Source: an uncultured Glaciecola sp.
GTDB lineage: Bacteria; Pseudomonadota; Gammaproteobacteria; Enterobacterales; Alteromonadaceae
Reading direction: 5' to 3'
DNA: 64,000 nt
Assembly: GCA_905479945.1 (NCBI GenBank)
Contig: CAJQOP010000025.1
Span: 19,621 to 83,620 of the forward strand
Shown here: positions 27,798-37,965 of the stretch, piece by piece
How positions within the stretch are numbered: position 1 is the stretch's first letter
Layout: each line of letters starts with the position of its first letter
Made by a program: the position numbers and the translations under genes
Notes under the pieces: generated by a model
Told to the model about the DNA's origin: nothing
Databases searched by the model: none
The model's input: the letters and a program-made list of their open reading frames with translations, nothing else

Positions 27798-28739
27798 ATG
27801 GATATGTTGTTTGATTATATTTTCACCGTACAAGTTGCGATCATCGTTTTAGTTTTAGTATTGCTAAAAAGCAGTATTAAATTTGTTCCTCAAAACCGCG
27901 CTTATGTGATTGAGCGTTTCGGTAAATTTCAGTCAACCAAAGAAGCTGGGTTGAATTTTATTATGCCCTTCATTGATCGCATATCTGCCGATCGCTCTCT
28001 GAAAGAGCAAGCCGTTGACATTCAAGAGCAAAGTGCTATCACCAAAGACAACATCTCCTTAATGGTCGATGGTGTTTTATATTTCCGCGTAATGGACCCA
28101 TATAAAGCAACTTATGGTGTAGAAGACTATGCATTTGCCGTAACTCAGTTAGCACAAACGACGATGCGTTCAGAGTTAGGTAAAATGGAATTAGATAAAA
28201 CATTTGAAGAGCGAGATATATTAAATACGAATATTGTTACCTCGATTAACCAAGCCGCTGGCCCTTGGGGAATTCAGGTGATGCGCTATGAGATCAAAGA
28301 TATCATTCCACCTGGTTCTATAATGGAAGCGATGGAAGCACAAATGAAAGCAGAACGAGTCAAGCGCGCACAGATATTAGAATCTGAAGGTGATAGACAA
28401 GCTGCGATTAACAGAGCTGAAGGTGAAAAAGCCTCGGTAGTTCTCGCTGCTGAAGGTGAAAAGTCTGAGCAAATACTGCGAGCACAAGGTGAAGCATCAG
28501 CAATAATTGCGGTTGCCGAAGCACAAGCACAAGCAATCAATAAAGTGGGTGAAGCTGCAAATACTGAGTCAGGTCAAAAAGCGATTCAACTAGACTTAGC
28601 TACTAAAGCGATTGAAGCCAAGCAAGCTATTGCGAAAGAATCTAGCGTTGTATTGTTACCCGACTCAAGTACTGAAGCAGCGTCAGTCGTCGCTCAGGCA
28701 ACAAGTATTATAAGTGCGCTAACTAAAAAAGGAGCCTGA
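27798..28739 (+). CDS. SPFH/Band 7 membrane protein (paraslipin/QmcA-like)
   Basis: 313 residues. An N-terminal membrane helix is followed by the SPFH domain (VPQNRAYVIERFGKF, IMPFIDRI, YFRVMDPYKATYGV) and then an Ala/Glu-rich coiled coil with EGDRQAAINRAEGEK repeats (about 190-260). Such proteins oligomerise on the inner membrane and organise microdomains and proteases. The NfeD gene begins 1 nt after its stop, the conserved SPFH-NfeD pairing. Confidence 0.92.
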   Translation: MDMLFDYIFTVQVAIIVLVLVLLKSSIKFVPQNRAYVIERFGKFQSTKEAGLNFIMPFIDRISADRSLKEQAVDIQEQSAITKDNISLMVDGVLYFRVMDPYKATYGVEDYAFAVTQLAQTTMRSELGKMELDKTFEERDILNTNIVTSINQAAGPWGIQVMRYEIKDIIPPGSIMEAMEAQMKAERVKRAQILESEGDRQAAINRAEGEKASVVLAAEGEKSEQILRAQGEASAIIAVAEAQAQAINKVGEAANTESGQKAIQLDLATKAIEAKQAIAKESSVVLLPDSSTEAASVVAQATSIISALTKKGA

Positions 28740-28740
28740 T

Positions 28741-29205
28741 ATGGAATGGTTTGCTAACAACTTAATCGAAACAATATTAATTATAGGTGTAGTGCTTTTA
28801 ATCATTGAAATTGTGGTCTTAGGTTTTAGCACCTTTTTCCTATTCTTCACTGGCTTGGCTGCTGTAGCAACTGCAGCGATTATGTGGGCAGGACTAATAC
28901 CAGAGACTTACCTTTGGTCCTTAGCCTCCATTTCAGTATTCACTCTCGTCTTTGCACTCTTGCTTTGGAAACGATTAGCAAATATGCAAAAAGACGTTGA
29001 CCATAAGCGGGCTGATTCCGACTTAATCGGTCATACCTTTGTGTTACTGGAAGACGTTGAAGCTGCCCTACCTATGAATCAAAAACCGAACTATCAATTT
29101 TCAGGTATTAGTTGGCACTTAAATGCCCATGAAGACTTGACGAAAGGTACCGTAGTTGAAGTAATCCAAGCGGATGTTGGTTCGTTGCTGATAAAAGCGA
29201 AGTAA
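28741..29205 (+). CDS. NfeD-family membrane protein
   Basis: 154 residues: two or three transmembrane helices in the first 80 residues, then a small OB-fold beta-barrel (SDLIGHTFVLLEDVEAAL ... VVEVIQADVGSLLIKAK), as in short NfeD (NfeD1b/YbbK-type) proteins. It is co-transcribed with the SPFH gene and probably scaffolds it. Confidence 0.9.
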   Translation: MEWFANNLIETILIIGVVLLIIEIVVLGFSTFFLFFTGLAAVATAAIMWAGLIPETYLWSLASISVFTLVFALLLWKRLANMQKDVDHKRADSDLIGHTFVLLEDVEAALPMNQKPNYQFSGISWHLNAHEDLTKGTVVEVIQADVGSLLIKAK

Positions 29206-29378
29206 TGCGAAGCTAGTCCTCAGTTTTAGTTAATGTAAGGTTTTTGTCTTTTTTCCAATGAGCAAAACGTTAAGTTAGTGAACCAATAATAATGTGACAA
29301 AAATACTCATTGAGTGTGCGATCTTATTTGAAGTTCTAAACTAAGCGATGATACGTTTATTATAATAAGGAATTAAAG

Positions 29379-29729
29379 ATGAAAAGTTTTATGTTTATAT
29401 ACGAAGGTGGCGATCCCAATTGGCATGCAACGGCGCCTGCTGAAGAAATGAAGGCGCTGATGGCAAATTGGGAACAGTGGATGCAAGCACTTGCTGAAAA
29501 AGGTCAATTAGTATCAGGCGGTGAGCCACTGCATTTTAGTGGCAAGCGTCTTGATGCAAATGGTTTGGTTACTGACATTGCCGCCGCAGAATTTAAAGAT
29601 CTGGTAAGCGGTTATTCTGTAGTAGGAGCCCATAGCGTCTCAGAGGCAATCGAGATTGCTAAAACATGCCCTATATTTTCAGACAGTAGCGTTAAAGTTC
29701 AGATTAGAGAAGTTATCCCAATGGAATGA
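29379..29729 (+). CDS. YCII-related (DGPF-type) protein
   Basis: 116 residues. It has the YCII/DGPF fold: a KSFMFIYEGGD opening, a conserved Trp-rich helix (MANWEQWMQALAEKGQLVSG) and the closing segment VVGAHSVSEAIEIAKTCPIF. The role of the family is unclear. Genes of this kind are habitual neighbours of ECF42-type sigma factors, and the sigma factor lies immediately downstream, here convergent. Confidence 0.88.
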   Translation: MKSFMFIYEGGDPNWHATAPAEEMKALMANWEQWMQALAEKGQLVSGGEPLHFSGKRLDANGLVTDIAAAEFKDLVSGYSVVGAHSVSEAIEIAKTCPIFSDSSVKVQIREVIPME

Positions 29730-29763
29730 TTGAGTTGACCATTGGAACCTTTACTTTTGCTCG

Positions 29764-31068
29764 TTAAGTTCTGATAAATAATGGCGACGTTTCGATGCTC
29801 TGTGTTTTTAATGAGCGTTCAAGTTGTCGCTTTAATCCCAACAATTCTTTTTCGTTCATACCTGCACGCTCAGCTTCATTGAAATAATGTTGCGCGTGCT
29901 CACTGCGACCATCCAATCCATTCACATAGCTCAACGCTGCATAAACTTGATAACTGTCTTTACAATAACTATTTGACGATAAGTCTAATAATTTAGTTAA
30001 GGCTTCTTCAGTTTTGTTTGAGTGCGCCATTGAAATAGCTAAGTTAATCTCTACCATTGGCGAAGGTGAAACTCTCAACCACGTCCTATAATGTAATTCG
30101 ATTGCGGGCCAATCTGTTTTCATGAAATCGCTGGCCCGCAAATGCTCATGGGCAATAAGTGCTTCATATAAATATGGGCTATCAAGTTCTCCTTTTACTT
30201 CCAAAGCATGAGATAACTCAGCGGTTCCTAGCATCGTGTGTTTATTTTTCCAAAGTGTCCTGTCCTGCAAGTTAAGCGGTATCAATATTCCGTTGTCATC
30301 ACACCTTGATTTCTGGCGCGCAAGATACAAATGCATTAATGCGACAAGAGAGTGGGAACCAGTAAGCCAATCTCGATGTTTCTTCAACAGCATATCTGCT
30401 AAATTTAAAGCTTCAATGCTCATTATGTTTGCTTCCTTTGCGGGATGCTGCTGAATATTCAAACCTTCGTTGAACAACAAATACAACGCTCTGTGAAGAG
30501 AGCAAATTTGGTTGGCCGTTAGCAGCAAGAGATCTTGGGTGAAGCTGTGTTTTTTTAATTGAGAACGGGCTCTGTTTATTCTTTTTTTAGTATTATGCTC
30601 GCTGATTAACAAGGCTCGAGCAATTGCAGATACAGACATACCGCACACTATTTTCAATATAATAGGTAATAGATAGGCTGCTTTTAACTTGCTACAGGAT
30701 AGCCATAACAGAAGCGTGAGCTGTTCGTCTTCAACGTTGTTTGGATATCCAAACTCCGTTTCCAATTTAGTTGGCAAGGTCCAGTTTGATAGTATTGCTG
30801 TTGGCAATGATTGCGCATATCGCGCTCGCACTTTGCTGCTTCGTAACATATCATAAGCTTTGTTTTTTGCTGTAAGGGCTAGCCATGCTGAAGGGTTTTC
30901 AGGGACTGAACTTGATGACCATGAACGCAATGCTTGTTCAAAACTATCTTGAACGATGTCTTCAACTAGATCCAAATTTGCTGAACCCAGCACTCGCAAT
31001 AAAATTGCGATTAGTCTTGAATGTTCAGTCTTATAAATCCCTGATATTATGAGCGCTGCTTGATCCAT
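29764..31068 (-). CDS. ECF42-type RNA polymerase sigma factor with long C-terminal domain
   Basis: 434 residues. Sigma region 2 is near the N-terminus (LDLVEDIVQDSFEQALRSW, then NPSAWLALTAKNKAYDMLR). Region 4 is at about 120-175 (GMSVSAIARALLISEHNTKK, the HTH). A 250-residue DUF6596/TPR-like domain with LLFNEGL, the ECF42 hallmark, takes the place of an anti-sigma factor. It likely drives the adjacent YCII gene. It runs convergent to that gene, which differs from the usual tandem layout. Confidence 0.9.
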   Translation of the reverse strand: MDQAALIISGIYKTEHSRLIAILLRVLGSANLDLVEDIVQDSFEQALRSWSSSSVPENPSAWLALTAKNKAYDMLRSSKVRARYAQSLPTAILSNWTLPTKLETEFGYPNNVEDEQLTLLLWLSCSKLKAAYLLPIILKIVCGMSVSAIARALLISEHNTKKRINRARSQLKKHSFTQDLLLLTANQICSLHRALYLLFNEGLNIQQHPAKEANIMSIEALNLADMLLKKHRDWLTGSHSLVALMHLYLARQKSRCDDNGILIPLNLQDRTLWKNKHTMLGTAELSHALEVKGELDSPYLYEALIAHEHLRASDFMKTDWPAIELHYRTWLRVSPSPMVEINLAISMAHSNKTEEALTKLLDLSSNSYCKDSYQVYAALSYVNGLDGRSEHAQHYFNEAERAGMNEKELLGLKRQLERSLKTQSIETSPLFIRT

Positions 31069-31314
31069 CAGTCGAATTTCTTTTGCAAATGAGTACTTGG
31101 ATTTGAATAAATATAGCAGAATTTAGTTAATATGTTTGTCGTTGAAAATAGTATTCTAAACATTGTGAATTCTGACTCACCATAAGTGTGAACGACATTA
31201 CATTTTGGTAATGTTGAGATACTAACATTATGTGCCTGATTGAAATAAAATAGAGTGTAATCGGGTCTGCTACTCACCCGAAAGTTTAATGTCCTAACGA
31301 GCAAAGAGGAAACT

Positions 31315-31764
31315 GTGAATAATTATCAAAAATCTAAAGAAGTAATTTCAACATTAACGGCTGAACAATTCAGAGTAACCCAAGAAAATGGTACTGAACG
31401 CCCTGGCACAGGCGAGTTATTAAATAACACCTCGCTTGGCATATACGTTGATATCGTCTCTGGTGAGCCTTTGTTCGCATCATCTGCCAAATATGAATCA
31501 GGTTGCGGCTGGCCAAGCTTTACTAAAGCGATTGACCCAGTTAATGTAAACGAAATTACTGATACAACGCATGGTATGACACGTACTGAGGTGCGTTCAA
31601 CTCATGGCGATAGTCACTTGGGGCACGTGTTTCCCGACGGGCCACAAGACCAAGGCGGCCTGCGCTATTGTATTAATTCTGCTTCATTACGTTTTGTACC
31701 CAAAGGCGAAATGGTAAGTGAAGGCTATGAAGCCTATTTGAATCAAGTTGAGGATATTTCCTAA
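31315..31764 (+). CDS. msrB: Methionine-R-sulfoxide reductase (MsrB)
   Basis: 149 residues. Signatures are [24 protein letters not shown] and the catalytic Cys in [14 protein letters not shown]. The two CxxC zinc pairs of typical MsrB are replaced ([11 protein letters not shown] and [10 protein letters not shown]), so it is the zinc-free type. The GTG start is preceded by AGAGGAA. The stop overlaps the msrA start (TAATG), so the pair is translationally coupled and repairs both methionine sulfoxide epimers. Confidence 0.95.
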   Translation: MNNYQKSKEVISTLTAEQFRVTQENGTERPGTGELLNNTSLGIYVDIVSGEPLFASSAKYESGCGWPSFTKAIDPVNVNEITDTTHGMTRTEVRSTHGDSHLGHVFPDGPQDQGGLRYCINSASLRFVPKGEMVSEGYEAYLNQVEDIS

Positions 31765-32261
31765 TGGCAAATGAACGTGCAGTATTAGCCGGTGGCTGTT
31801 TTTGGGGTATGCAAGATCTTATACGCAAGCGCCCTGGCATCATTTCGACGCGTGTTGGTTATACGGGTGGTGAGGTGAAAAATGCAACTTACCGGAATCA
31901 TGGCACCCATGCTGAAGGTATAGAAATTATGTTTGATAATGAGATAGTTAGTTATCGACAAATTCTGGCCTTTTTCTTTCAGATACATGATCCTAGCACT
32001 GAAAATAGGCAAGGCAACGACACCGGTGTTTCTTATCGTTCAGCTATTTATTATGTGTCTGACGAGCAACATGCTGAAGCCTTGAGAACAATAATTGAAG
32101 TAGATGCATCAGGATTATGGCCAGGAAAAGTGGTAACTGAAGTAGAACCCGCTGGTGATTTTTGGGACGCTGAGCCGGAACACCAAGATTATTTGGAAAC
32201 GCGCCCCAACGGCTACACTTGCCACTTTGTCAGACCTGACTGGATATTACCCGAGAGTTAA
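31764..32261 (+). CDS. msrA: Methionine-S-sulfoxide reductase (MsrA)
   Basis: 165 residues. The active site is [20 protein letters not shown] (GCFWG with the catalytic Cys). Further signatures are [46 protein letters not shown] and EPEHQDYLE. It is cytoplasmic (no signal peptide) and coupled to msrB by a one-base overlap. Confidence 0.95.
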   Translation: MANERAVLAGGCFWGMQDLIRKRPGIISTRVGYTGGEVKNATYRNHGTHAEGIEIMFDNEIVSYRQILAFFFQIHDPSTENRQGNDTGVSYRSAIYYVSDEQHAEALRTIIEVDASGLWPGKVVTEVEPAGDFWDAEPEHQDYLETRPNGYTCHFVRPDWILPES

Positions 32262-32336
32262 AAGTAAGATTACAATAATATGTGTTCTAACAATTTAACT
32301 AAAAAAATTGTCGAAACAATTAAACAAGGTACATAA

Positions 32337-33404
32337 ATGATTTCAAAAGCACATGTTATTTTGATTACGGCTTCCATAGGTATGCTTAGCGCTTGTGGGC
32401 AAAAAGTCGCGCCTGAAAAAGCAGAGGTCATTCGACCGGCTAAGTTGATTGAAGTAACTGAGTCTTCGAATATCAAAAATTTCAACTTTCCTGCTGTTGT
32501 TGAGGCATTAAGTTCTAAAGAATTAACTTTTCAAGTTTCTGGGCAAATTGAAAAACTCAATGTGCGAGAAGGTTCAGAGGTTAAAAAAGGTGATGTATTA
32601 GCAACGTTGGTACAACGAGATTTCACAAACAAACTAAAAACGGCACAAACACAGTTTGATGCAGCAAAATTAGACTTTGAGCGCGCAGAGCGACTCATAG
32701 TAGAAAATGCCATTGCTCAGACGGTATATGACCAACGTTTAACCCTCTTGAACGTTACTACTGCGCAGCTAGACACTGCCAATAAAGCCGTGGAAGACAC
32801 GGTTTTATTATCGCCGTTTGACGGTGTGGTAGCGGTCAAACATGCAAAAGAGCTTGACACTGTAGGTCCATCTCAAGCCGTTTTTACACTTCAGACTGAA
32901 GGTGCGGCCGAGGCGCGGGTAAAAATACCTGCGAGTTTAGTCACACATGCAAAACAAATTGTACCTATTGAGACAGTTGTGGTTTTAGACTCTGCTAGTC
33001 AATACGAGATACCGGCAGAACTTGTTGCTACAACTACTTTAGCCGATGAACGTTCGCAAACCTTTGATGTGCGTTTTGGTTTTACTCCGCCTGAAGAGTT
33101 AACCATCTTACCTGGAATGACGGGTGTTGTTAAAGTAAGCCTAAGATTAACCTCAGATGTTAAAAGTGCTGGGCAAATTGCCATTCCCTTAAGCGCAGTA
33201 TTGTCTGATAGTGATGGCCAATTTGTATGGAAAGTAGATACTCAAACCATGACAGTTGCTAGGCAGAATATCCAAGTTGGCGCAGGTGTAGGCGAAACGC
33301 TGGCGATCGATGCTGGTTTGGTTGCAGGAGACACCATTGTTGGAGCGGGTGCTTCGTATTTGAACGAAGGCATGAAAATCCGCCGTTTAGAAACTAAAAA
33401 CTAG
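32337..33404 (+). CDS. RND efflux periplasmic adaptor (HlyD-family lipoprotein)
   Basis: 355 residues. The lipoprotein signal has lipobox GMLSAC. It is followed by the barrel-sandwich half FQVSGQIEKLNVREGSEVKK, an alpha-hairpin (residues about 100-140), the second lipoyl half VEDTVLLSPFDGVVA and beta-barrel/membrane-proximal domains. First gene of an adaptor-pump-outer-membrane-channel operon, preceded by a gap of 75 bp after msrA. It would bridge pump and channel. Confidence 0.92.
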   Translation: MISKAHVILITASIGMLSACGQKVAPEKAEVIRPAKLIEVTESSNIKNFNFPAVVEALSSKELTFQVSGQIEKLNVREGSEVKKGDVLATLVQRDFTNKLKTAQTQFDAAKLDFERAERLIVENAIAQTVYDQRLTLLNVTTAQLDTANKAVEDTVLLSPFDGVVAVKHAKELDTVGPSQAVFTLQTEGAAEARVKIPASLVTHAKQIVPIETVVVLDSASQYEIPAELVATTTLADERSQTFDVRFGFTPPEELTILPGMTGVVKVSLRLTSDVKSAGQIAIPLSAVLSDSDGQFVWKVDTQTMTVARQNIQVGAGVGETLAIDAGLVAGDTIVGAGASYLNEGMKIRRLETKN

Positions 33405-33447
33405 AAAACTCACCAGACTTCAAGCTTAAAGCAACAGGAATTATTTT

Positions 33448-36400
33448 ATGAATCCAGGAATTTTTGCGATGAAGAATCGTTTGATAACGATCATTGTTAT
33501 TCTTGCGTCGCTGGCAGGTGGTTGGAATGCCTACAAAAACATGTCTCGTTTTGAAGATCCCGAGTTCACCATCAGAACTGCAGTTATTATAACCCAATAT
33601 CCAGGTGCCACACCTACAGAAGTAGCAAATGAGATCACCGAACCACTAGAATCAGCAATTCAACAAATGCAGGAAGTTGAAAGCTTGGAGTCTACCTCAT
33701 CTGCGGGTTTATCAAGAATTAACGTAGAAATAAAATATGAATTCTCACCTTCCAAACCGGCTTTACAGGCTATCTGGTCAAAACTTCGTAACAAGGTCAA
33801 TGATGCGCAGTCTGCGTTGCCACCAGGCGCCCTTCCCTCAATCGTAAACGATGACTTTGGTGATGTTTATGGCGTGTATTATCTCTTAACAGGTGATGGT
33901 TACACCTACAAAGAGCTTGAAGACTACGCCAAAAAGTTGCGGACAGATGTGTTAAGTGTTGACGGCGTCGCAAAAGTATCCCTATCAGGGCTGCAAAAAG
34001 AAGCAATATACGTTGAAGTTTCTCGCGAACGAGCGGCAGCTTTAGGCCAATCGATTAATAATATATATCAGCAGCTTGAGAAACAAAATGCGGTCAGCCC
34101 AGCAGGTAACGTTCTGGCGGGAAATCGCCGCTTAATTATTCAGCCTTCAGGCTCAATTGATTCAGTTGAAGAAATCAAGAATATGGTGGTTGCGACGGAT
34201 AACGAAGGCACACTCCTCTATTTACGAGACATAGCCTCTGTTGAAAGAGCCTATAAAACTCCACTTACTGATGAAATTCGCTACAACGGAAAGCCTGCAA
34301 TCGGCTTTGGTATTTCAAATGTAACGGGCGCAAATGTGGTGAAAATGGGTAACGCCATTGATACAAAAATTGCCAGCGTTGAGAACCAAAGACCTATCGG
34401 GATTGAAATTCATGAGTACTACCATCAAGGAAAAATTACCGATGACGCAGTACATAATTTTATATTAAATGTCGTAGCGGCTCTTGTCATAGTGCTTATT
34501 ACCTTGTTTTTCTTCATGGGATTAAAGTCGTCAATTATCATTGGCGCGACCCTAGTCATTACTATTGCAGCAACACTTGCCACCATGTATTTGATTGGTA
34601 TTCCTATGCACAGAATTTCCTTAGGCGCGCTTATTATCGCCCTAGGAATGTTAGTAGATAACGCAATAGTAGTTACCGACGGGATATTAGTAGGCACTCA
34701 ACGAGGTGAGAAGAAGCTCGATATCGTCAAGAAGATAGTTAGCCGATCAATTTGGCCGCTATTGGGTGGAACCCTAGTCGGAATACTTGCTTTCGCACCT
34801 ATTGGTTTAGCGCCTGGCTCTACTGCCGAATATACTGGCCATTTGTTTTGGGTGGTGATGATTTCGCTAATGTACAGCTGGTTATTCGCCATTACAGTCG
34901 TACCATTCTTGGCTGATTTAATGTTTAAAGAAGTTCCCGCTCCAGCAGAGGAACCGAAAGACGGTAAATTAATGGCAGCTTATAAAGAATTCATGCGCAA
35001 AGTGCTGAAGGTACGCTGGCTACCAATTGGTGCAGCAGTAGCATTGTTCGCAATCTCTGTATGGGGTTTCCAGTTTGTGAAGTCTGGCTTTTTTCCAACT
35101 TCTACCACGCCACAAGTAGTGGTAGATTATTGGTTACCTGAGGGCACTGACATCACTCAGACCAAAGCCGACATGCTAAAAATTGAAGCCGAACTTATCA
35201 CATACGACGGTATTGCAGATGTTCAAACCCTTATAGGTAAAGGGACTCTGCGCTACATGCTGGTATATGGCTCAGAGAGCGGAAACTCTGCGTATGGGCA
35301 ATTATTGTTGAAAGTAGAAAGCTACGGAGCGATCGCAGGCCTTATCCCTAAAGTTCAAGCATATTTAGATGTAGCTTACCCAAATGCGCAAGCTAAAGTG
35401 TGGCAATTTGAATTAGGCCCAGGTGGTGGTTCGAAAATTGAAGCCGAGTTTAGCGGACCTGATCCAGCCGCACTGAGGCGTCTGGCTGATAAAGCAAAAG
35501 CGATTATGACAGCTGACGGTGGCGCAATTTCTATAAAAGACAATTGGCGACAGCCCGTCAGTATCATTGAACCCGTTTATTCTTCAAACAAAGGGCGCCG
35601 TCTAGGTATATCGCGCCAAGATCTTTCAAGCTCCTTATTAACTAACTTTTCTGGCCGCTCTGTAGGTGTTTATCGAGAAGGTGATACTCTTATTCCGATC
35701 ATCGCTCGTGCACCAGAATCAGAACGTCTCAATGCTGAATCAATCGGGCAAATTCAAATTATTAGTCCAGCGACGGGTGTTTCTGTGCCTCTAGAGCAAG
35801 TGGTAGATAGCATTAATATGGTATGGCGAAACTCATTGTTATTAAGAGAAGACAGAGTGTGGAGGATCAAAGCACAAGCTGATCCAGTAGCTGGAGACTT
35901 AGCATCTGATCTTCAGGGGCGTGTAAGTCCACAAATTGACGCAATTGAACTACCACCAGGCGTAACACTTGAGTGGGGTGGAGAGCTTGGCAATAGTAGT
36001 GAAGCCAAAGGAGATTTAGCCAGTACTATTCCCATGGGTTTATTAGCTATGGTTTTAGTTGTGGTCATTCTGTTTAACAGATTAAGACAGCCCTTGGTGA
36101 TTTGGTTAGTTGTGCCACTTGCCCTGATTGGTGTTGTTTTAGGGCTTGTTGTTACCGGCACGCCAATGGAGTTTATGGCTATCCTCGGACTCCTCTCCTT
36201 GTCGGGTTTACTTATTAAGAATGCCATCGTATTGGTTGATCAAATGGATATAGAAATAGCCGAAGGAAAAGCAAGATTTGACGCAGTGGTAGATTCAGCG
36301 GCAAGCAGAGTTCGTCCGGTAATGATGGGCGCGCTTACTACAGTGCTGGGAGTTATTCCGCTATTTGGCGATGCTTTCTTCAAGTCTATGGCCGTTGTAT

Positions 36401-36504
36401 TAGTCTTTGGTTTGACCTTTGCCACAGTGCTTACCTTGATTGTTGTCCCTGCTCTGTATGCAGTAATCTTTAAAATTAAAAATTCTGAAAGTGAGGTGGT
36501 CTAA
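33448..36504 (+). CDS. RND multidrug efflux transporter (AcrB/HAE1 family)
   Basis: 1018 residues with the RND architecture: TM1, a large periplasmic porter loop (FEDPEFTIRTAVIITQYPGA, the early RND motif), TM2-6 with GALIIALGMLVDNAIVVTDG (proton-relay Asp), a second periplasmic loop, and TM8-12 with GLLSLSGLLIKNAIVLVDQ and ASRVRPVMMGALTTVLG. The length is normal and the frame intact. The substrate is unknown, but the sequence is of drug (HAE1) rather than heavy-metal type. The stop overlaps the outer-membrane gene start (TAATG). Confidence 0.93.
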   Translation: MNPGIFAMKNRLITIIVILASLAGGWNAYKNMSRFEDPEFTIRTAVIITQYPGATPTEVANEITEPLESAIQQMQEVESLESTSSAGLSRINVEIKYEFSPSKPALQAIWSKLRNKVNDAQSALPPGALPSIVNDDFGDVYGVYYLLTGDGYTYKELEDYAKKLRTDVLSVDGVAKVSLSGLQKEAIYVEVSRERAAALGQSINNIYQQLEKQNAVSPAGNVLAGNRRLIIQPSGSIDSVEEIKNMVVATDNEGTLLYLRDIASVERAYKTPLTDEIRYNGKPAIGFGISNVTGANVVKMGNAIDTKIASVENQRPIGIEIHEYYHQGKITDDAVHNFILNVVAALVIVLITLFFFMGLKSSIIIGATLVITIAATLATMYLIGIPMHRISLGALIIALGMLVDNAIVVTDGILVGTQRGEKKLDIVKKIVSRSIWPLLGGTLVGILAFAPIGLAPGSTAEYTGHLFWVVMISLMYSWLFAITVVPFLADLMFKEVPAPAEEPKDGKLMAAYKEFMRKVLKVRWLPIGAAVALFAISVWGFQFVKSGFFPTSTTPQVVVDYWLPEGTDITQTKADMLKIEAELITYDGIADVQTLIGKGTLRYMLVYGSESGNSAYGQLLLKVESYGAIAGLIPKVQAYLDVAYPNAQAKVWQFELGPGGGSKIEAEFSGPDPAALRRLADKAKAIMTADGGAISIKDNWRQPVSIIEPVYSSNKGRRLGISRQDLSSSLLTNFSGRSVGVYREGDTLIPIIARAPESERLNAESIGQIQIISPATGVSVPLEQVVDSINMVWRNSLLLREDRVWRIKAQADPVAGDLASDLQGRVSPQIDAIELPPGVTLEWGGELGNSSEAKGDLASTIPMGLLAMVLVVVILFNRLRQPLVIWLVVPLALIGVVLGLVVTGTPMEFMAILGLLSLSGLLIKNAIVLVDQMDIEIAEGKARFDAVVDSAASRVRPVMMGALTTVLGVIPLFGDAFFKSMAVVLVFGLTFATVLTLIVVPALYAVIFKIKNSESEVV

Positions 36505-37965
36505 TGCCATTTACGAGAGCATCGTGCATAAGAAGGCCATTAACAACAAAACTGCCCGTTAATCAGCTTTTCAAAACAACGGCTATAGCAGTCTGCATCG
36601 CCACATTAGTAAGTGGCTGTGCAACAAGCAGTTTATCTCGGGTCGAAGACGCAAAGGCAGCGACCGCTGCAAGCTTGCCCGATTTGCCGAGTCAGTGGCT
36701 TTCAATACAACAGCGTAATGGTGATGTAAAAGTCAGCTGGCTAGAAAAATTAGATGACCCAGCTCTGGAATCATTTGTTTTAGAAGCGCAAAAAAACAAC
36801 CGTAATTTACAAGCAATGGCTGCCAGTGTTGATGGCGCTAGAGCACTCGCTAATCAAGCTGCCTCTTCATTATCTCCTCAGTTAAGCGCAAGCTTGGGAA
36901 ATACATCTGGCGGAGCGCTTGAAGGAAGTGGCAGTAATAATTTTAATGTTGGTCTGCAAGCAAGTTGGGAAGCCGATCTTTGGGGGCGAATACGTTCTGG
37001 TAACCTTGCAGCTAAACAGAACGTAGTAGCGGCTGAAGCAGAATATAAGTTCGCGCAATATTCGCTTGCAGCTGGTGTCGCAAAAACCTATTTCGTTGCA
37101 ATTGAAGCTAATAAACAGCTTGAAATAGCGCAGAGAAGTGTAGATACCGTAGTAGAAACCAATCGTATTGTGCAGTTGCAGTTCGACAATGGTTTAGCCA
37201 ATCAACAAAATATATCCTTAGCCAAGGCTGATCTAGCTAGTGCACAAGATAGCTAGTGCACAAGATAGCTTGGTCTCAAGTAAGGCGGGTCAGCGAGACG
37301 CTACTCGCTCCCTTGAGTTACTTTTGGGAAGATACCCCGGTGCAGAGTTAAGCGTTGTTCAAGCGCTGCCATCTTTGCCAGCCGCTCTGCCTACTGGTAT
37401 TCCATCACAACTTTTGGAACGCAGGCCTGACGTTGTCGCTGCTGAACGAAAAGTAGCCGCTGCGTATAATCGAGTGGATGCAGCTAAAGCCGCCAAGTTA
37501 CCGAATTTGTCTTTGAGTGGTTCGTTGGGTGGTACGTCCAACTCTCTCAGTAATATTCTAAACCCTACTAATTTAGCATGGCAAGCAATAGGCAGTTTAG
37601 TGGCGCCCATTATTGATGGCGGGCGATTAGATGCACAAGTTGAAGCTGCAACAGCAGATCAAGAAGCCGCTGTTGCGGGCTATGCTCAAGTGGCACTGAA
37701 TGCCTTTGCTGATGTTGAAAAGGCACTAGATCAAGGCTCGGTATTAAGAGAGCGCATGACGGCATTGACTACCGTACTAGTGGAGTCGGAAAAGGCATTG
37801 AAAATTGCCAACCTGCAATTCAATGAAGGCGAAATAAGCCTATTGGATGTGCTGATACTGCAACAACGAGTATTTTCGGCTCGCAGTAAATTATTATCCA
37901 TCAACCGCGCATCATTAACGCAGTTTGTTGACTTAAATTTGGCACTGGGTGGAAGTTGGTACTAA
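36504..37965 (+). pseudogene. Outer-membrane efflux lipoprotein (OprM/NodT-type), frameshifted by a 16-bp duplication
   Basis: Both halves match a TolC-family efflux lipoprotein. The first (36504-37256) has the lipobox LVSGC, WLEKLDDPAL, AQKNNRNLQAMAASV, GLQASWEADLWGR and LQFDNGLANQQNI. The second continues with LLLGRYPGAEL, LLERRPDVVAAE, APIIDGG and ends LNLALGGSWY. They are split where the 16-mer AGCTAGTGCACAAGAT is duplicated in tandem, shifting the frame by +1 into TAG. Deleting one copy restores ...SAQDSLVSSK... and about 481 residues. As written, the channel is truncated after 250 residues; a slipped-strand ON/OFF switch is possible. Confidence 0.9.
37235..37270 (+). repeat. Exact 16-bp tandem duplication inside the efflux channel gene
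   Basis: AGCTAGTGCACAAGAT at 37235-37250 is repeated without change at 37251-37266 and followed by a partial third copy AGCT. Sixteen is not a multiple of three, so the second copy shifts the frame. Confidence 0.95.

Noticed and set aside
31068..31304. 78-codon minus-strand frame between the sigma factor and msrB
   Set aside because: It abuts the sigma factor start, has no RBS and no protein-like pattern; the region is better explained as the promoter area of both divergent genes.
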